Below, one piece after another: positions 1 through 7,583 of a stretch of DNA of 9,164 bases. Below the pieces are notes generated by a model. It was not told the DNA's origin and made no database searches. It worked only from the letters and a program-made list of their open reading frames with translations. The stretch is from Ignavibacteriales bacterium. GTDB lineage: Bacteria; Bacteroidota; Ignavibacteria; T3Sed10-11. The stretch lies in the NCBI GenBank assembly GCA_003560935.1, contig PWJF01000276.1, positions 1-9,164 of the forward strand, written 5' to 3'. Positions within the stretch are counted from its first letter, which is position 1. Every line of letters starts with the position of its first letter. A program made the translations under genes and the position numbers.

Positions 1-608
1 AGCGCATCATCGTCGATCGTTATGTGTTCTTCCTTCGCAATGAATCGCAGTCGCTCGATGATGTCGTTTATCGCAATCCGGCGAAAGTCGAATCGCTGGC
101 AGCGGGAGAGTATGGTGGCGGGGACTTTATGAACTTCGGTTGTTGCAAATACAAACAAAACATGCGACGGCGGTTCCTCGAGTGTTTTTAATAATGCATT
201 GAATGCTTCCTTCGTGAGCATATGTACTTCATCGATGATGTACACTTTATACTTTGATTTTGCCGGCGCATATCTGACCGCTTCGCGTAAATTCCGGATC
301 TCTTCAACGCCGCGGTTCGATGCGCCGTCGATCTCGAATACATCGACGCTTCTGCCCGTGCCGATCTCCTGACACGACTCGCACTGATTGCATGGACCGC
401 CGTTGACCGGTTGTGCGCAGTTTAAAACACGGGCGAGTATTCGTGCGATAGTCGTTTTACCGACGCCGCGCGGTCCACTGAATATGTATGCATGACCGAG
501 GCGGTTCTGCTGTAATGCGTTTTTTAACGTTGAGCTGACATGAGCTTGCCCGACTACGTCTTCGAAGATTGTCGGCCGCCATTTCCTTGCTGTTACGATG
601 TAGGACAT
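1..608 (-). CDS. dnaX: DNA polymerase III subunit gamma/tau, N-terminal part (cut by window edge)
   Basis: This is the AAA+ ATPase core of the clamp-loader subunit, which loads the sliding clamp and ties the replicase together. The first 202 codons are visible and the reading frame runs off the left edge. In order they show the opening [12 protein letters not shown], Walker [10 protein letters not shown] at residues 45-53, a zinc-binding module with Cys64, Cys73, Cys76 and Cys79 (the E. coli spacing), Walker B IIDEVHML around 124-131, sensor 1 ATTE at 155-158 and the SRC arginine-finger motif at 168-170. All catalytic elements are intact. The start is the ATG at 606-608, which fits the family N-terminus exactly. 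No Shine-Dalgarno sequence precedes it. The C-terminal tau region and any frameshift site lie outside the window. No clear promoter of its own was found in the 175-base gap upstream, so read-through from the stress-protein gene is possible. Confidence 0.97.
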   Translation of the reverse strand, partial: MSYIVTARKWRPTIFEDVVGQAHVSSTLKNALQQNRLGHAYIFSGPRGVGKTTIARILARVLNCAQPVNGGPCNQCESCQEIGTGRSVDVFEIDGASNRGVEEIRNLREAVRYAPAKSKYKVYIIDEVHMLTKEAFNALLKTLEEPPSHVLFVFATTEVHKVPATILSRCQRFDFRRIAINDIIERLRFIAKEEHITIDDDA

Positions 609-656
609 AGAGTATGTGTGAAAAATAACAGTTAGTAAATTTACGGATGTTTGACC

Positions 657-668
657 CCTCTATAGAGG
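657..668. repeat. 12-base perfect palindrome upstream of dnaX
   Basis: CCTCTATAGAGG is self-complementary over all 12 bases. It lies about 50 bases before the dnaX start, where a regulator could bind. Nothing else supports an operator role, and a 12-base palindrome can occur by chance. Confidence 0.3.
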
Positions 669-696
669 TTGTGTAAAAAAGACTTAATAGGGTTTA

Positions 697-732
697 GTCA
701 TTCCGATCCCGACTTGTCGGGATCGGAATGAC
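697..732. repeat. 36-base perfect inverted repeat, REP-like palindrome
   Basis: Two 17-base arms, GTCATTCCGATCCCGAC and its exact complement, are separated by only two bases (TT). The shape, with GTCATTCC at the outer ends and a GC-rich core, resembles the short dispersed palindromes (REP-like) found between genes in many bacteria. It lies downstream of the stress-protein stop and upstream of dnaX. As RNA it would form a very strong hairpin in either direction. On the minus strand the nearest T run (TTTTTT at 675-680) comes 16 bases after the stem, so it is not a textbook intrinsic terminator, though it could end or stabilise the lon-usp transcript. No second copy was seen in this window. Confidence 0.8.
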
Positions 733-783
733 AATTGTTGAACACTTTTTGGCCAGCCCCAAAGTGGGGTCGGTTAATTTCTC

Positions 784-1692
784 CTACCGCACCACCAACA
801 CCGGACACGGGGCGCGTTTTATAACCCGGTCTGTTGTGCTGCCCACGAGATAATCGGCGATCTCATCATGTCCGCGCGTCGACATCACTATAAGGTCATG
901 CTGTTGTGATTGTGCCGTCTTGACAATTTCACTGTGCGAACTTCCGTCGCTAACGCGTGTCGTTACCTCGACGCCGGTCAGATCGAACGACTGAAGAAAT
1001 GCTTCGAGCCGTGCCTGAATCCGGGGCTTCACATCAGGATCAAGTTCGAATATCGACTCCACACCTCCTGCATAATATGCCGGATGAAATCGCACCTCTA
1101 CGGCATGCATCAATGTGATATGCGCATGATATTTCTTCGCTAAGCCGAGTGCGTATTCCATTGCGTTCTGTGAGCTGTCCGAGAAATCCGTCGGTACTAA
1201 AATATTGTTAAACGAAAGCTTTTTCAGATCGGCATGTTTCGGTTTCTTGACGACCAGCACCGGGCAGGGGGCTGTTTGAATGACCTTCTCGGTGACGCTT
1301 CCAAGCAGAACATTTGATAATCCTGATCTGCCGTGCGTTGCCATAACGATAAGGTCTGCGTTTTGCTCTTTCGGGTAACCGGAAATGACCTCGTGCGGCG
1401 AAATACCCCGTTCCATCACCTTTTCAATTTGTAAATCTTTTGATTGTTTGTTCGCATCATCAATGATCTCAGAGCAATGCGCATCCGCGGATGCCTCAAT
1501 GCTCGCATATAACTCATCGGCAGATGGGAAACTGTGTTTTTTAGAGTACGGATCATAATCGAACAAGGTTATCGCATGAAGTAATGTAATTTTTGAGCCG
1601 TAGCCGAGGGCGAGCTTATATGCATAGGGTAATGCCTCACGCGATGTGTTTGAAAAATCTATGGGAACAACGATGTGTTTGAACGGTTTCAT
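784..1692 (-). CDS. Universal stress protein with two tandem Usp domains
   Basis: This is a 302-residue soluble protein made of two UspA folds, at residues 1-150 and 160-302. Each starts with the typical first strand (HIVVPIDFS and NILVPTDFS) and ends with APCPVLVV. Each carries the ATP-binding loop of the family: G121, nine residues, then GS at 131-132 in domain 1, and G274, nine residues, then GS at 284-285 in domain 2. The first glycine of the classic G-2x-G-9x-G(S/T) pattern is Ala118 in domain 1 and Ser271 in domain 2. Nucleotide binding is therefore likely but untested. Tandem Usp proteins are commonly linked to stress survival; the exact role here is unknown. The start ATG overlaps the lon stop as ATGA, so translation is probably coupled to lon. 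The last codon is followed by a 175-base gap with a strong palindrome. Confidence 0.95.
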   Translation of the reverse strand: MKPFKHIVVPIDFSNTSREALPYAYKLALGYGSKITLLHAITLFDYDPYSKKHSFPSADELYASIEASADAHCSEIIDDANKQSKDLQIEKVMERGISPHEVISGYPKEQNADLIVMATHGRSGLSNVLLGSVTEKVIQTAPCPVLVVKKPKHADLKKLSFNNILVPTDFSDSSQNAMEYALGLAKKYHAHITLMHAVEVRFHPAYYAGGVESIFELDPDVKPRIQARLEAFLQSFDLTGVEVTTRVSDGSSHSEIVKTAQSQQHDLIVMSTRGHDEIADYLVGSTTDRVIKRAPCPVLVVR

Positions 1693-4124
1693 CTCTTTTT
1701 CTTTGTCTTCCGTTTTGATGCGGAACTACGTTTTTTATTGCTGCCATTCTTAAAAGTATGATCGAGTGCTTCTATAATAGTACCGACGGGGATAATTTTC
1801 AAGCCCGATTTTACGCGGTCGGGGATCTCGGTCAAATATTTATCGTTTTCCTTCGGTATAAGCACTTTTTTGATGCCGTGCCGTTTTGCTGCGAGCAATT
1901 TTTCGGTTAATCCGCCAATTGCCAGCACCTTACCGCGCAAGGTTATTTCACCGGTCATTGCGACTTCCGGATCGGTACGGCGGTTTGCAATTGCCGATAT
2001 AACAGCCATGGTCATAGTCAGACCTGCAGAGGGACCGTCTTTCGGAATCGCTCCTTCGGGAAGATGAATATGAATCTCTTTTCCCTTGTAAAAATCGGGA
2101 CTGATATCAAGCGCCTGAGCGTTAGAGCGGATGTAGCTGAGTGCAGCATGAGCGGATTCTTTCATTACATCGCCGAGTTTACCGGTCAGGTTTAATCGTT
2201 CCCTTCCATCCATGATAATCGCTTCAACGTTTAAAAGTTCTCCGCCGACGTTTGTCCATGCCAGACCCGTAGCGATACCGATGCGCCGTGTTTCATCTTT
2301 CGGACGTTTAATGTAACGCGGTACTCCGAGATAATCTTCGACTTTTTTCGTATCGATTGAAATCTTTCCGATTTTTCTTCGTCCGTTCGACTGTCGTTTA
2401 ACGACGATATCCTTTGCGCTCTTTCGTATCAATGAAGCAATTTCGCGTTCGAGATTACGTACCCCGGCTTCTTTGGTATATTCTTCGATAACTTTGGAAA
2501 TACTTTTATTCTGGATCCCTATCTGTGAAGATTTTAATCCGTGTGCACGCACCTGTTTCGGAATGATGTGACGCCGTGCAATCTCAACTTTCTCATGTGC
2601 GAGATACCCCGGTAATTCGATAATCTCCATCCTGTCCTGCAACGGCAGCGGGATTCCATGACGGATGTTCGCCGTGGTGATGAATAAAACATTTGAGAGG
2701 TCGTAATCTACTTCAATGTAATGATCGGAGAATGTATGGTTTTGTTCCGGATCGAGAACCTCGAGCAGTGCCGATGCCGGGTCGCCGTGGAAATCGAACG
2801 TGAGTTTGTCCACTTCGTCGAGCAGCATGACGGGATTGACAGTACCGGCGCGCTTCATTGATTGAATGATCTTGCCGGGCATTGAGCCGATATACGTCCG
2901 GCGGTGACCCCGTATTTCAGCTTCATCCCGTATACCGCCGAGTGAAAACCGGACGAATTTTCTGTTCAATGCACGTGCAATAGAACGACCGAGTGACGTT
3001 TTTCCGACGCCGGGCGGACCGACAAAACACAGTATTTGACCGCGCATCTGTTTGACGAGATTCAAAACGGCGATGTGCTCTATGATACGGTCTTTCGGTT
3101 TATCAAGTCCGTAATGATCTTCATCGAGAATTTTTTTTACATGCTTGATATCAAGATGATCTTCGGTGCGCTTTTTCCACGGTATTGAAACGATCCAGTC
3201 CAGGTAATTACGGCTCACCGTATATTCAGGCGACATCGACGGTATCTTTTTTAATTTGTTAAGCTCTTCTTCGGCTTTCGCGCGAGCTTCTTCCGGAAGT
3301 CCTGCAGCGTCAATTTCTTCACGCAGTTTTGCTATTTCCGGAGATGCTTCATCTTCGCCGAGTTCGTTCTGCAATATCTTGATCTGTTCCTGAATAAAAT
3401 ACTTGCGCTGCGACTTTTGGATATTGTCGTGAACTTTCGTATCGATTTCCTGTTCGAGTTTCAGGATATCGATCTCACCGCCGAGAATACGTGATAGCTC
3501 ATACAACTGTTCATGCAGTGAGGTGAGTTTCAGTATGCGCTGCTTTACCTCGACCGATTGTACAAGATTGGCTGCGATGTAATATAATTTCTGCACCGGA
3601 TCTTTGATATTCTCAAATACCACCAGCACTTCGGAGGGGATATTCCGGCTTGCTTTTACATAGTCGATGAAAAGGTTCGATAGATGGCGCATGTGCGCAT
3701 CAAGTTCGGTGGTTTCCCTATATTCCTGCTGAATGATCTCGATTTCTACTTCCATGTATTCTTCATCCTGCCTGAACTTCTTCGCATGTGCCTGCACCGT
3801 CCCGTCAACAAGGATTTTAATCAACCCGTTCGGAAGTTTAAGGATTTGCACAATGCGCGCCACGGTGCCTTCGTGATAAACATCGTCAATACCCGGTTCC
3901 TCTACCGTCGGGTCCTTTTGCGCCGTTATAAAGATGAATTTTTCCTGGTCGAGTGCTTTATATGCGGCTTTTAGTGAGGATTCTCTGCCCACAAGTACGG
4001 GAAAAATCATAAATGGATAAAGCACCACATCACGGAGCGGGAGTACCGGCAGTTCGTTCGGAATCATCGACGTAGATTTGATTATATCGTCTTGCTCTTG
4101 CTCTTTGGTCAAATCAAAATTCAT
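1689..4124 (-). CDS. lon: ATP-dependent Lon protease (LonA type)
   Basis: This is a cytoplasmic AAA+ serine protease that degrades misfolded and regulatory proteins. From the chosen start it has 811 residues, close to the usual LonA length. It shows the N-terminal substrate domain beginning LPVLPLRDVVLYP (25-37), a coiled linker around 220-295, Walker A GPPGVGKT at 369-376, Walker B LLDEVDK at 434-440, and the Ser-Lys dyad: Ser699 in DGPSAG and Lys742 in GLTEK, 43 residues apart as in E. coli. The last 15 residues hold ten Lys or Arg, an unusually basic tail. The frame stays open upstream to a TTG at 4196, but that codon lies inside a good -35 box and would add a hydrophobic stretch not expected in LonA, so the ATG at 4122-4124 is preferred. 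The gene overlaps the stress-protein gene downstream by four bases. Confidence 0.98.
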   Translation of the reverse strand: MNFDLTKEQEQDDIIKSTSMIPNELPVLPLRDVVLYPFMIFPVLVGRESSLKAAYKALDQEKFIFITAQKDPTVEEPGIDDVYHEGTVARIVQILKLPNGLIKILVDGTVQAHAKKFRQDEEYMEVEIEIIQQEYRETTELDAHMRHLSNLFIDYVKASRNIPSEVLVVFENIKDPVQKLYYIAANLVQSVEVKQRILKLTSLHEQLYELSRILGGEIDILKLEQEIDTKVHDNIQKSQRKYFIQEQIKILQNELGEDEASPEIAKLREEIDAAGLPEEARAKAEEELNKLKKIPSMSPEYTVSRNYLDWIVSIPWKKRTEDHLDIKHVKKILDEDHYGLDKPKDRIIEHIAVLNLVKQMRGQILCFVGPPGVGKTSLGRSIARALNRKFVRFSLGGIRDEAEIRGHRRTYIGSMPGKIIQSMKRAGTVNPVMLLDEVDKLTFDFHGDPASALLEVLDPEQNHTFSDHYIEVDYDLSNVLFITTANIRHGIPLPLQDRMEIIELPGYLAHEKVEIARRHIIPKQVRAHGLKSSQIGIQNKSISKVIEEYTKEAGVRNLEREIASLIRKSAKDIVVKRQSNGRRKIGKISIDTKKVEDYLGVPRYIKRPKDETRRIGIATGLAWTNVGGELLNVEAIIMDGRERLNLTGKLGDVMKESAHAALSYIRSNAQALDISPDFYKGKEIHIHLPEGAIPKDGPSAGLTMTMAVISAIANRRTDPEVAMTGEITLRGKVLAIGGLTEKLLAAKRHGIKKVLIPKENDKYLTEIPDRVKSGLKIIPVGTIIEALDHTFKNGSNKKRSSASKRKTKKKR

Positions 4125-4167
4125 AGCAAAGTAAGGAAAAATTGTGGAAATCTGTTGATAAACAATA

Positions 4168-4196
4168 AATATACTAAGAATCGGGAGGTATAGCAA
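4168..4196 (-). promoter_or_regulatory. Putative lon promoter, vegetative sigma type
   Basis: On the minus strand TTGCTA (4196-4191) and TATATT (4173-4168) are separated by exactly 17 bases. Transcription would start near 4161, leaving a leader of about 37 bases before the preferred lon ATG at 4124. The -35 box is identical to that of the candidate promoter in front of the sigma-factor gene (8293-8298), which gives some mutual support. No heat-shock CIRCE-type inverted repeat is visible nearby. Confidence 0.55.
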
Positions 4197-4247
4197 ATGA
4201 TAGCCGCCTCCGGACCCTGTGTTTTTTTCTGCGGGTATAAATATAAT

Positions 4248-4276
4248 TTGATTTATGTATTGTTTTTAATAATAAT
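4248..4276 (+). promoter_or_regulatory. Putative promoter of the metallophosphoesterase gene
   Basis: TTGATT (4248-4253) and AATAAT (4271-4276) have 17-base spacing. This would give a transcript starting around 4283 and a very short leader before the ATG at 4298. The whole stretch 4236-4292 is strongly AT-rich, so chance matches are likely and the call is tentative. The region is the divergent control region shared with lon. Confidence 0.35.
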
Positions 4277-4297
4277 TATTAAAATATTGTAAAGCTT

Positions 4298-4987
4298 ATG
4301 CACTATGCAATAATATCCGATATACACGGTAATCTGGAAGCACTTCAGGCAGCCCTTGAACATATAGACACGCTGGATGTCGATGGCATCGTATGTCTGG
4401 GTGACGTTGTCGGTTACGGACCGAACCCTAACGAGTGTATCGAACTGGTACGAAGACACTGTCTGCTCACGGTCAAAGGGAATCATGACGCAGCCGCAGT
4501 CGATTTGATGGAAACGATATACATGAACCAGCTCGCTCGCGAAGCTGCTATATGGACACACGACCGTCTTAATCCCGCCTCGAAAGAATTTCTGATACAG
4601 CTACCGATAAAATCATCCATAGATAATGCGATGCTCGTACATGCATCTCCCCATGATCCGGAAGAATGGCATTATATCATGACGAGTCTCGATGCTGAAT
4701 TGGCGTTTCATCATTTCGATACACCCGTATGTTTTGTCGGGCATTCTCATCGCCCCGCCGTTTTCTCAACGAACAATGGGACGAATCACGAGAAGCGGCT
4801 TATCAATGTCGGAAGCATCGGTCAGCCCCGCGACCGGAATCCAAAACTGAGTTTTGGTTTGTTCGATACGGAAACACTTACCTATGAGAATATCCGTCTC
4901 CCGTATGCCGTTGAAAAAACGGCTGATAAGATGTATAGCGAAGGTTTGCCGTCGGAGCTTGCGGAGAGATTGTTTTACGGTTTATAG
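4298..4987 (+). CDS. Calcineurin-like metallophosphoesterase (YfcE/MJ0936-like)
   Basis: This is a compact 229-residue enzyme with a complete dinuclear-metal phosphoesterase core. The visible motifs are SDIHGN with Asp8 and His10, GDVVGYGPNP with Asp36, KGNHD with Asn62 and His63, His115 in LVHASPHDP, and GHSH with His149 and His151. The family C-terminal marker NVGSIGQPRD is at 170-179. There is no signal peptide or membrane segment, so it should be cytoplasmic. Relatives hydrolyse phosphodiesters or phosphomonoesters; the natural substrate cannot be read from sequence. It is the only plus-strand gene in the window, divergent from lon, and its stop is 5 bases from the convergent thiL stop. 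The ATG gives the expected N-terminus (HYAIISDIHGN). No Shine-Dalgarno sequence is present. Confidence 0.93.
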   Translation: MHYAIISDIHGNLEALQAALEHIDTLDVDGIVCLGDVVGYGPNPNECIELVRRHCLLTVKGNHDAAAVDLMETIYMNQLAREAAIWTHDRLNPASKEFLIQLPIKSSIDNAMLVHASPHDPEEWHYIMTSLDAELAFHHFDTPVCFVGHSHRPAVFSTNNGTNHEKRLINVGSIGQPRDRNPKLSFGLFDTETLTYENIRLPYAVEKTADKMYSEGLPSELAERLFYGL

Positions 4988-4992
4988 CCGGT

Positions 4993-6057
4993 TCACTGTC
5001 TGAAGTGATCGTATCCGCCGGACATGAGCTTTTTTATCGATCCGTCCTCCTGAACCAGGGTAATAGTATCTTTTTCCTCCGTTATTTCTCCCACGACACT
5101 GATATCCGGCAAATGCTTCGAAAGTTCATTTTTATGTTCCGGATCAACGGTGAATAACAACTCGTATTCTTCTCCTCCGAACAACGCATACTCCAGCGCC
5201 GATTCGTTAAATTCACCGGCAACCTGTACGACTAACGGATCGAAAGGGATCTTTTCTTCGTAGATGATTGCTCCGGCATTGCTTTGTTGACAGATATGGC
5301 GAAGATCCGATGTAAGACCATCGCTGATATCGATCATCGCGTGAACCCATTCCTTTTGAGCCGCGGTCATCGCTACATCGAATCGTGCTTTCGGTGCAAG
5401 ATGTTTTGTGACAGCATGGGTGTATTCACCAAGCTGCGAATCAAATCCGTCCGGTTGTCGGGATTCGAGAAAACGTTTTTTTTCCCGCAGGAGCACTTTC
5501 AATCCTGCGTGTGATAATCCGAGGTTGCCGCTTACACAAATAAGGTCCCCCGGTTTCGCGCCGTTGCGCCGTTTTAAAAACCGGTCCGGGACTTCACCGG
5601 TTATGGTTGCCGAAACCATCGTGTTGCCGATCGAGGTATTTGTATCCCCTCCTATAATTGCGCAACCGTACGTTTGAGCGGCTTGTAGAATTCCATCGTA
5701 GAGATCATCAACCATTTCGACGGTGATCTTTGCCGGCAGCGCAACTGTAATAATTGCATGAACCGGGACGCCGCCCATTGCTGCGATGTCGCTCAGATTG
5801 ACGACCATCAATTTCCACCCGAGGTGTTTCATTGATGTATAGGTTAGATCGAAGTGAACGCCTTCGATAAGCAGGTCCGACGTGGTAAGCTGCAGCATTC
5901 CCGGAGAGGGTCGTGTAACGGCGGTATCGTCATCGATGCCGAGTATTATCTGGCTTGTGACGTTCGCGGATAAGCGCAACTCATTGCATTTTTTCTTCAA
6001 TCGTTCGATGAGACCGAACTCACCGACTTCAGAAATAGGTGTTTGTTTTTGTGTCAT
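4993..6057 (-). CDS. thiL: Thiamine-monophosphate kinase
   Basis: This enzyme phosphorylates thiamine monophosphate with ATP to give thiamine diphosphate, the last step of cofactor synthesis. The 354-residue protein (slightly longer than the roughly 325 of E. coli) has the full set of PurM/ThiL-fold motifs: GEFGLIERL near the N-terminus, the metal-binding GIDDDTAV at 40-47, the conserved DLLIEGVHFD (61-70) and NLSDIAAMGG (87-96), GGDT at 136-139, SGNLGLSHAG at 176-185, DISDGL at 243-248 and GGEEYELL at 294-301. Nothing appears broken. No other thiamine gene is nearby and no TPP riboswitch is seen in the 96-base gap upstream. It may be expressed as the distal gene of the sigma/anti-sigma/thioredoxin cluster or from an unrecognised promoter. 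The start ATG at 6055-6057 lacks a Shine-Dalgarno sequence. Confidence 0.96.
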   Translation of the reverse strand: MTQKQTPISEVGEFGLIERLKKKCNELRLSANVTSQIILGIDDDTAVTRPSPGMLQLTTSDLLIEGVHFDLTYTSMKHLGWKLMVVNLSDIAAMGGVPVHAIITVALPAKITVEMVDDLYDGILQAAQTYGCAIIGGDTNTSIGNTMVSATITGEVPDRFLKRRNGAKPGDLICVSGNLGLSHAGLKVLLREKKRFLESRQPDGFDSQLGEYTHAVTKHLAPKARFDVAMTAAQKEWVHAMIDISDGLTSDLRHICQQSNAGAIIYEEKIPFDPLVVQVAGEFNESALEYALFGGEEYELLFTVDPEHKNELSKHLPDISVVGEITEEKDTITLVQEDGSIKKLMSGGYDHFRQ

Positions 6058-6105
6058 TGACTAATCGGATTTATGGAAGGGATGATGAAAGGGGGTAATC
6101 TGGGA

Positions 6106-6141
6106 CGGGATGGTCTGCACATATTGAGCAATGCCATCCCG
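6106..6141. repeat. Inverted repeat between the thioredoxin gene and thiL
   Basis: CGGGATGG (6106-6113) and CCATCCCG (6134-6141) are exact complements around a 20-base loop, which itself holds ATTG-AG-CAAT. On the plus strand the stem is followed by TTATTTTTT (6147-6155), as in an intrinsic terminator for rightward transcription. On the minus strand, the direction of the genes here, no T run follows. It may be a weak plus-strand terminator or a structured leader of thiL. Confidence 0.4.
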
Positions 6142-6153
6142 GCCTGTTATTTT

Positions 6154-6723
6154 TTACAAATATTGTTTAATTATCTCCATGAACTGATCTTTGGTGCGCA
6201 CACCGACGATCGTTTCCCGAACGGTACCTTCCTTATCTATAATTATGGTAGTTGGTATTGCCCGGATACTGCCGAATTGCCTCGTAAGCCGCCCGTCGTC
6301 GAGAACATTGACATAATTGATATTCTGCTCTTTAATGAACATATCGACTTTATTTATATCGGATGCTTCGTCAACGGAAATCCCGATCAGCGTAAAGGCA
6401 TCGTCGTTCAATTCGTTATTGATCTCGATAAGCTCTGGAATTTCTTTCCGGCACGGGGCACACCATGTAGCCCAGAAATTGATCAGTACAACTTTCCCGC
6501 GAAGGTCGTTGAGCGATGCTGTGTTTCCTTCGGCATCTTTCCATGAAAAGTCTACATTCGATTTTCCCGATTCACCGGTCTCTGTTATAACGGCAACGTT
6601 TCCGGTCGGTGATATGGAATCGTCCGCCGCCGGTGTTTGATATGAGTAGATAAAAAATATCGCCGTCAGCGCGGCGATCGTTACGGTAATTCGAATCGTT
6701 AAACTTGTCATTCGTGTATTCAT
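6154..6723 (-). CDS. Membrane-anchored TlpA/ResA-like thiol-disulfide oxidoreductase
   Basis: This 189-residue protein has a short basic N-terminus, one hydrophobic segment (about 7-27) acting as a signal anchor or uncleaved signal, a flexible linker, and a thioredoxin domain from about 55 to 189. The active site is WATWCAPC with Cys88 and Cys91, and the cis-proline loop is AIPTT with Pro157. These are features of the extracytoplasmic TlpA/ResA/AhpC-TSA group, which mostly reduce disulfides in exported proteins, often during cytochrome c maturation. No cytochrome gene is visible here, so the partner is unknown. It lies 14 bases after the anti-sigma factor gene and is probably cotranscribed with it. 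A second in-frame ATG exists four codons in; the first is kept because it retains the basic residues before the hydrophobic segment. Confidence 0.92.
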   Translation of the reverse strand: MNTRMTSLTIRITVTIAALTAIFFIYSYQTPAADDSISPTGNVAVITETGESGKSNVDFSWKDAEGNTASLNDLRGKVVLINFWATWCAPCRKEIPELIEINNELNDDAFTLIGISVDEASDINKVDMFIKEQNINYVNVLDDGRLTRQFGSIRAIPTTIIIDKEGTVRETIVGVRTKDQFMEIIKQYL

Positions 6724-6737
6724 GTGAGCAATAGTAT

Positions 6738-7565
6738 TTAATATTTTTGAGTTTCAGTTGAAAACATTTCTTTTAATTCTGATTTTTCCATCGATGAAAC
6801 GGCGGTGCAGACGGTTTCGTTGTTGTATAACCACATCACGACGCTATACTTATCATGGCTGCCGTTCACATACCATCCTGTCTGGCTCAGTGACGTGATT
6901 GCACCGTTGGATAGGGATATCTTGTTTCCTTTGCGGACTTCTTTCCAATTTGCCTGGTACACATATACGATTCCCGTAGGCATTTTATATACTAAATGGG
7001 CAAGAGACAATCCATTGTAATCCGAAAGCACACCGCCAACCCACTCACATTCCTTTACCGGTTTTAATACAACGGGAAAGTCAACACGCTCCCTGAAGTA
7101 CTCTCGTAACTCATCGACACTCTGCCCGAACTGTTGAGGTTGAATCGTACCCGCAAGAAACAGATCATAATTCTCGATGGATTGATCCATCATGTTAGCG
7201 GCTTGCACGGTGTTCTGCAGGTCGGGTGAATTCAACAGATAGATTATAAATGCCGCACCAAACACAACCATTGCTATCATAGCTGCACGTGCAAGAGGAT
7301 ATCGGGTAAAGATGCTGGTTGTGCGTTGCTCTGATGCAACCTGTTTCTCAATCTCCTGCTTGATGCGCATTGCCACGCTATCGGGAGTTGTATGTCGGGT
7401 GATTTTGGTTTTGACGAAATCTTTTGTGAGAGCATCAAGTTCGAAGTCGTTACGACACGACGGGCACTTTTCGATGTGCTCTTCAAAGAAGTTTCGATCG
7501 ACTTCGCTGAGACGGTTATCAACCGCGTCGGTGATATATTGCTGAGTTTTTTGGCATTCGTTCAT
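6738..7565 (-). CDS. Transmembrane zinc-finger anti-sigma factor
   Basis: From the ATG at 7565 this protein has 275 residues. Its cytoplasmic N-terminus is an anti-sigma zinc finger (zf-HC2/ZAS type) with Cys4, His30, Cys34 and Cys37, the last three as H-x3-C-x2-C. One membrane segment follows at about 92-112 (ARAAMIAMVVFGAAFIIYLL). An extracytoplasmic domain of about 160 residues follows, ending in a region (VVMWLYNNETVCTAVSSMEKSEL) that resembles the sensor part of other one-pass anti-sigma factors. The likely role is to hold the sigma factor encoded just upstream inactive at the membrane until an envelope signal releases it. The outer domain has two cysteines, 173 and 253, that could form a disulfide. 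The gene starts 18 bases after the sigma stop. A GTG at 7577 would add four residues; ATG is preferred because it gives the usual short lead to the first zinc cysteine. Confidence 0.9.
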   Translation of the reverse strand: MNECQKTQQYITDAVDNRLSEVDRNFFEEHIEKCPSCRNDFELDALTKDFVKTKITRHTTPDSVAMRIKQEIEKQVASEQRTTSIFTRYPLARAAMIAMVVFGAAFIIYLLNSPDLQNTVQAANMMDQSIENYDLFLAGTIQPQQFGQSVDELREYFRERVDFPVVLKPVKECEWVGGVLSDYNGLSLAHLVYKMPTGIVYVYQANWKEVRKGNKISLSNGAITSLSQTGWYVNGSHDKYSVVMWLYNNETVCTAVSSMEKSELKEMFSTETQKY

Positions 7566-7583
7566 GGTTACATTCACAGATCT

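Noticed and set aside
651..679. Plus-strand TTGACC, 17 bases, TAAAAA resembling a promoter, with the CCTCTATAGAGG palindrome as its spacer.
   Set aside because: It points into the 3' end of the stress-protein gene and no plus-strand gene follows. The -10 match is weak.
757..769. CCCC-AAAGT-GGGG small hairpin just after the stress-protein stop.
   Set aside because: The stem is only four pairs and no T run follows on the minus strand, so it does not qualify as an intrinsic terminator.
4207..4211. GGAGG on the minus strand as a ribosome-binding site for a longer lon.
   Set aside because: It would lie upstream of the likely transcription start, and the other genes in the window do not rely on such sites.
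4253..4561. 102-codon minus-strand open frame opposite the metallophosphoesterase start.
   Set aside because: It is antisense to a clearly real enzyme and resembles no family; its tail runs into AT-rich intergenic DNA.
6058..6153. A TPP riboswitch in front of thiL.
   Set aside because: The gap is only 96 bases and I could not see the conserved TPP-aptamer sequences (such as CTGAGA) there.
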